Source: Kineococcus endophyticus (GTDB taxonomy: Bacteria; Actinomycetota; Actinomycetes; Actinomycetales; Kineococcaceae). Taken from it: a DNA stretch of 64,000 nucleotides. Shown here one piece after another: positions 60,852-64,000 of this stretch. Each line of letters begins with the position of its first letter. Within the stretch, counting starts at the first letter, position 1. The notes below the pieces were generated by a model that worked only from the letters and a program-made list of their open reading frames with translations, was not told the origin of the DNA and did not search any database. The stretch spans positions 142,387 through 206,386 of the forward strand of contig NZ_JBFNQN010000012.1 of NCBI RefSeq assembly GCF_040796495.1, written 5' to 3'. Made by a program: the position numbers and the translations under genes.

Positions 60852-63557
60852 TCACCGTCCCGGCGGGCTCGGAGGCAGCCGGGGGTGCAGCAGGTGCGCG
60901 ACGAGGGCGGTCCACCCCGTCTGGTGGGTGGCCCCGAGTCCCTCGCCGGTGTCCCCGTCGAAGTACTCGTTGAAGGTGACGTGGTCCCGCCACAGCGGGT
61001 CGTCGCTGGCCTCGATGCGCTGCCCGTCGGCGGGCCGCCGACCGTCGACCGGACGGAAGAGGTTGACCAGGCTGTCGTCGATGAGGTCGGCGGCCTGCAC
61101 CAGGTTGATGCGACGGCCCGACCCCTTGGGCACCTCGATGGTGAGGTCGTCGCCGAAGAAGCGCCCGAGCGTCCGGAGCTTGTCGGCCAGCAGGACGTTG
61201 ACGGGGAACCAGATCGGCCCGCGCCAGTTCGAGTTGCCGCCGAACATCCCGGTCCGGGACTCGCCCGGCTCGTAGACGACCGAGGAGCTCTGACCCTCGA
61301 CCGACGTCCAGACCTCCTCCTTCACCGCCGCCGACAACGAGCGGATGCCGTAGGCGGACAGGAACTGGTCGTGGTCGAACATGCGCTCGAGGATGCGCAC
61401 CAGCCGGGGGCGGTCCACGAGCGAGAGCAGCATCCGCCGCCCCTCGGGCGTGGACCGCGTCAGCAGGGGGAGGGTCAGGTCGGGCCGCCGCTTCTGCAGC
61501 CACCGCAACCTGGCCGTCAGGTCCGGGGTCTCCTCCGCGATCCAGGACGGGACGTCGGTGGACCCCAGGATCGGCAGCAGGCCGACCATCGACGGCACCC
61601 GCATCGGCTCCGACGACCCGTCGGGGCGCAGGAGGACGTCGTAGTAGAAGCCGTCCTCCTCGTCCCACAGGGCCGCGTCGTGCGACCCGAACGAGTTCAT
61701 CGCCTGGGCGATGGAGAGGAAGTGCTCGAGGAACTTCGTCGCGGCGTCCTCCCACGCGGGGTCGTGCCGCGACAGCTCCAGGGCGATCTTGAACATCTGC
61801 TGGCAGTAGAACGCCATCCAGCTCGTGGCGTCGGACTGCTCCAGCCGGTACCCGGGCGGCAGCTCGGCGGAGCGGTCGAACAGGCCGATGTTGTCCATCC
61901 CGAGGAAGCCGCCCTCGAAGAGGTTCGACCCGCTGGAGTCCTTGCGGTTGACCCACCACGAGAAGTTCAGCAGCAGCTTGGTGAACACCCGGACGAGGAA
62001 GCCCTGGTCCCGGTAGCCGTCGAGCCGGTAGACGTGCCAGGCGGCCCACGCGTGCACGGGCGGGTTGACGTCGCCGAACGCCCACTCGTACGCCGGGAGC
62101 TGCCCGTTGGGGTGCATCGACCACTCGCGGCACATGAGGACGAGCTGCTCCTTGGCGAACTCCGGGTCCACGTGCGCCAGGGGGATGGCGTGGAAGGCGA
62201 GGTCCCAGGCGGCGAACCAGGGGTACTCCCACTCGTCGGGCATGGAGATGACGTCGGCCAGCGACAGGTGGCTCCAGGTGACGTTGCGCGCCCCCCGGGC
62301 CTGACGGGACTCCGGCGCCGGCTCGGTCTCCGGGTCTCCTCCGAGCCACTGCCGCACGTCGTAGCGGTAGAGCTGCTTGGTCCACAGCAGGCCTGCGTAG
62401 GCGCGGCGCGCGAGGTGCCGGTCGGACTCCCCGAGGTCGCGGTGGATGACCGCGTCGTAGAACTCGTCGGCCTCTTCCCGGCGGTCGCGCAGCACGGCGT
62501 CGTAGCCGGGGCCGAAGGTGCCCTTGCTGGGCGCCTGGGGCGACAGCCGCAGCCGCACCTCGACGGTCTCCCCGGGCGCGACGGCGTCGAAGGAGTACCA
62601 GAACGCGGCCTTGGTGCCCTCCCGCCGCGGGTTCACGGCAGTGGTGTCGCCGTGGACGATGCGCCGGTCCACACCGTCCTTGGTGAACGCGGTGGGGTTG
62701 GACGCGGCCCCGAACAGCTCGACGAGGTTGGACTCGTTCTCGCAGAACAGCACCTCGGGTGAGCCTTCGGCGCTGACGTGGTACCGCCCGAGGTGCCCGT
62801 GCTCGCACTCGACGGACTCCAGCCCACCCACGGCCAGCGTGGGCGGCAGGAGCTGCGTCATGGTGCCGCGGCGACGGTCCCAGCCCCAGGCCCAGGTGTT
62901 GCGGAACCACACCTGCGGGACGAGGTCCAGGGGGGCGGGGTCCGGTCCGTGGTTGGTCGCCGTCACGACCATGCAGAGGTCGTCCGGTCCGGCCTTGGCG
63001 TAGGTGACCTCGACGTCGAAGAAGCGGTTCTCGTCCAGGACGCCGGTGTCCCCGAGCTCGTACTCGCGCTCCTCCCGTCCGCGCCGGGCGTTCTCGGTGC
63101 GCAGCTGCTCGTAGGGGAACTCCGCCTGGGGGTAGCGGTAGAGCCACTTCATCCAGGAGTGGCTGGGCGTGCCGTCCAGCGCCCACCAGTACTCCTTGGC
63201 GTCCTCCCCGTGGTTGCCCTCACCGTTCGTGAGCCCGAAGAGGCGCTCCTTGAGGAAGGGGTCCCTGCGGTTCCACAGCGCGACGCCGAGGTTGAGGAAG
63301 CCGAACCGGTCGCAGACGGCGCCGAGACCGTCCTCGCCCCAGCGGTAGGCGCGGGCGCGCGCCTGGTCGAAGGGGAAGGCGGACCACGCGTCGCCCCCCG
63401 GGGTGTAGTCCTCGCGCACCGTCCCCCACTGACGACCGGAGACGTAGGGGCCCCACAGCCGCCACGGACCGTCGGCGCCGGGCGATTCCGCCATCCGGGC
63501 GTGCTCGGCGCTGCGGTGCTCGGGGGCCGGCTCGGTGGGGTTGGTGGCGTCGGTCAC
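60852..63557 (-). CDS. MGH1-like/GH63-type glycoside hydrolase
   Basis: A 901-aa (alpha/alpha)6-barrel glycosidase: WRLWGPYVSGRQWGTVREDY near the N-terminus, GFLNLGVALWNRRDPFLKER, WDLAFHAIPLAHVDPEFAKE, LPAYEWAFGDVNPPVHAWAA (probable catalytic-acid region) and WRGPIWFPVNVLLADKLRTL. It is annotated in relatives as glucosidase or mannosylglycerate-hydrolase-like, so it may act on glucosylglycerate or trehalose-type solutes. The GTG follows GAGACT and GAGGAG, so it could be leaderless or use GAGGAG as ribosome site. It is divergent from the rRNA operon. Confidence 0.88.
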   Translation of the reverse strand: MTDATNPTEPAPEHRSAEHARMAESPGADGPWRLWGPYVSGRQWGTVREDYTPGGDAWSAFPFDQARARAYRWGEDGLGAVCDRFGFLNLGVALWNRRDPFLKERLFGLTNGEGNHGEDAKEYWWALDGTPSHSWMKWLYRYPQAEFPYEQLRTENARRGREEREYELGDTGVLDENRFFDVEVTYAKAGPDDLCMVVTATNHGPDPAPLDLVPQVWFRNTWAWGWDRRRGTMTQLLPPTLAVGGLESVECEHGHLGRYHVSAEGSPEVLFCENESNLVELFGAASNPTAFTKDGVDRRIVHGDTTAVNPRREGTKAAFWYSFDAVAPGETVEVRLRLSPQAPSKGTFGPGYDAVLRDRREEADEFYDAVIHRDLGESDRHLARRAYAGLLWTKQLYRYDVRQWLGGDPETEPAPESRQARGARNVTWSHLSLADVISMPDEWEYPWFAAWDLAFHAIPLAHVDPEFAKEQLVLMCREWSMHPNGQLPAYEWAFGDVNPPVHAWAAWHVYRLDGYRDQGFLVRVFTKLLLNFSWWVNRKDSSGSNLFEGGFLGMDNIGLFDRSAELPPGYRLEQSDATSWMAFYCQQMFKIALELSRHDPAWEDAATKFLEHFLSIAQAMNSFGSHDAALWDEEDGFYYDVLLRPDGSSEPMRVPSMVGLLPILGSTDVPSWIAEETPDLTARLRWLQKRRPDLTLPLLTRSTPEGRRMLLSLVDRPRLVRILERMFDHDQFLSAYGIRSLSAAVKEEVWTSVEGQSSSVVYEPGESRTGMFGGNSNWRGPIWFPVNVLLADKLRTLGRFFGDDLTIEVPKGSGRRINLVQAADLIDDSLVNLFRPVDGRRPADGQRIEASDDPLWRDHVTFNEYFDGDTGEGLGATHQTGWTALVAHLLHPRLPPSPPGR

Positions 63558-63658
63558 CTCCTCAGTCTCCCAAGAGCGGCCCAGGCTCGCGTGGTGACGA
63601 CGGGATCAGTCGTGATCCACTGCGGTGCAACGGGTCACCCCGTTCGGACCGAGGCGAT

Positions 63659-63688
63659 TTGCCTGTCCGACGCCTCGCCGTCTAATGT
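63659..63688 (+). promoter_or_regulatory. rRNA operon upstream promoter (P1)
   Basis: TTGCCT (63659-63664), an 18-base spacer and TAATGT (63683-63688) form a rightward sigma-70-type promoter, upstream of the pre-16S leader. The -35 is flanked by a 7-bp inverted repeat (CGAGGCG/CGCCTCG). Confidence 0.6.
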
Positions 63689-63789
63689 TCTTCATGTCGC
63701 CGCGAGCAACGGGGCGGACGCCGAGGGTCACAGCCTGAGGGGTTCGCTCGATGCCTGGCGACACCGGAAGCTCCTTGAGTGGGGCTGGG

Positions 63790-63819
63790 TTGAGGTTTGG
63801 CCTGGTTCTCGGTTAGGGT
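63790..63819 (+). promoter_or_regulatory. rRNA operon downstream promoter (P2)
   Basis: TTGAGG (63790-63795), a 17-base spacer and TTAGGG (63813-63818; TAGGGT one base on) form a second rightward promoter, 65 bases before the conserved leader element. Confidence 0.6.
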
Positions 63820-63883
63820 GGGAAAGTTGCCCCTCTTCCGCTGGCCCTCCTGATGGTGGGTTTGTCGGGGTGGGTGCGTCCGG

Positions 63884-64000
63884 TTCTTGAGAACTCAACA
63901 GTGCGCTAGAAATATGTTGATGCCAATGCATTAACCCCCAATGGTCTTCACTCCTGTGTGGGTGGGGATCGGGGTTCCTTTGGGATCTACCCCCGTGCCG
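63884..64000 (+). other. Pre-16S rRNA leader (start of an rRNA operon)
   Basis: The element TTCTTGAGAACTCAACAGTG at 63884-63903, followed by an AT-richer stretch (GCGCTAGAAATATGTTGATG), is the leader seen upstream of 16S rRNA in many actinobacteria, where it takes part in processing and antitermination. No 16S 5' end (GAGTTTGATCCTGGCTCAG) is reached before 64000, so the mature rRNA starts beyond the window. Confidence 0.8.

Noticed and set aside
63884..64000. Start of 16S rRNA inside the window
   Set aside because: The leader is recognisable but the conserved 16S 5' sequence is not reached before position 64000.

Overview
This window comes from a very GC-rich actinobacterial chromosome. Almost every coding region uses G or C in third codon positions, and GTG starts are very common. 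Several features point to the Kineosporiales and most likely a Kineococcus-like organism: actinobacterial membrane families (Holin-X, DUF3618, DUF4235), an FBP-domain protein, a SpoIIE-type phosphatase, a chemotaxis receptor, and an actinobacterial pre-16S leader at the right edge. The genus is inference; the phylum is well supported. No integrase, transposase, IS end or CRISPR array was seen, so this looks like an ordinary chromosomal segment with scattered accessory genes.

Layout. 1-3.5 kb: a small membrane-protein operon (Holin-X, DUF3618, DUF4235), a DnaA-box-like cluster, and a VOC/LLM oxidoreductase operon divergent from soxR. 3.5-8.5 kb: PAS/GAF/SpoIIE phosphatase, a small HEXXH protein, tRNA-Gly(GCC), a secreted GH6 cellulase, a GNAT enzyme and an FBP-domain protein. 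8.5-13.2 kb: two divergent GGDEF/EAL genes. 13.2-18.4 kb: a CYTH-CHAD protein, a frameshifted APC permease, a P-loop kinase and an ASCH protein. 18.4-23.4 kb: poorly known genes, a spore-photoproduct-lyase-family radical SAM protein, DUF1905, an APH-fold protein and unknowns. 23.6-26.9 kb: a chemoreceptor followed by a periplasmic sugar-binding lipoprotein, then OsmC. 26.9-32.4 kb: a TetR regulator divergent from a choline-to-betaine operon. 32.4-36.9 kb: XRE regulator/SDR pair, GNAT, VanZ, a DapA-like aldolase and a VOC protein. 37.0-43.5 kb: an IclR regulator divergent from the histidine utilisation operon hutH-hutU-hutF-hutI. 43.5-48.3 kb: a LURP-one-like protein, a 53-aa gene missed by automatic calling, a lipoprotein, a HAD hydrolase, and an unusual two-gene membrane system (45831-48343). 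48.5-51.7 kb: thyA-folA, a His/Gly-rich membrane protein, a DsbA-family protein and TerD. 51.7-63.6 kb: TetR/MFS pair, a lone BRCT protein, amino-acid permease, Bcr/CflA-type MFS, M13 peptidase, a GGDEF protein and a GH63-like glucosidase. 63.6-64.0 kb: the promoter and leader of an rRNA operon whose 16S gene lies beyond the edge.

Themes. Many single genes have a -10-like hexamer of the form NANNNT ending 6 or 7 nt before the start codon, which predicts widespread leaderless transcription. Several regulator/target pairs show readable operators: SoxR, TetR/MFS and IclR/hut. Long near-perfect inverted repeats punctuate the intergenic spaces. The most unusual locus is the 45831-48343 pair, which couples a possible PD-(D/E)xK-like domain and glycine-zipper membrane segments in one protein with a coiled-coil/glycine-zipper partner. 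It is a candidate for an undescribed membrane-acting, possibly defensive, system.

The only gene-free stretch longer than 300 bases is 63558-64000, described as the rRNA promoter/leader region.
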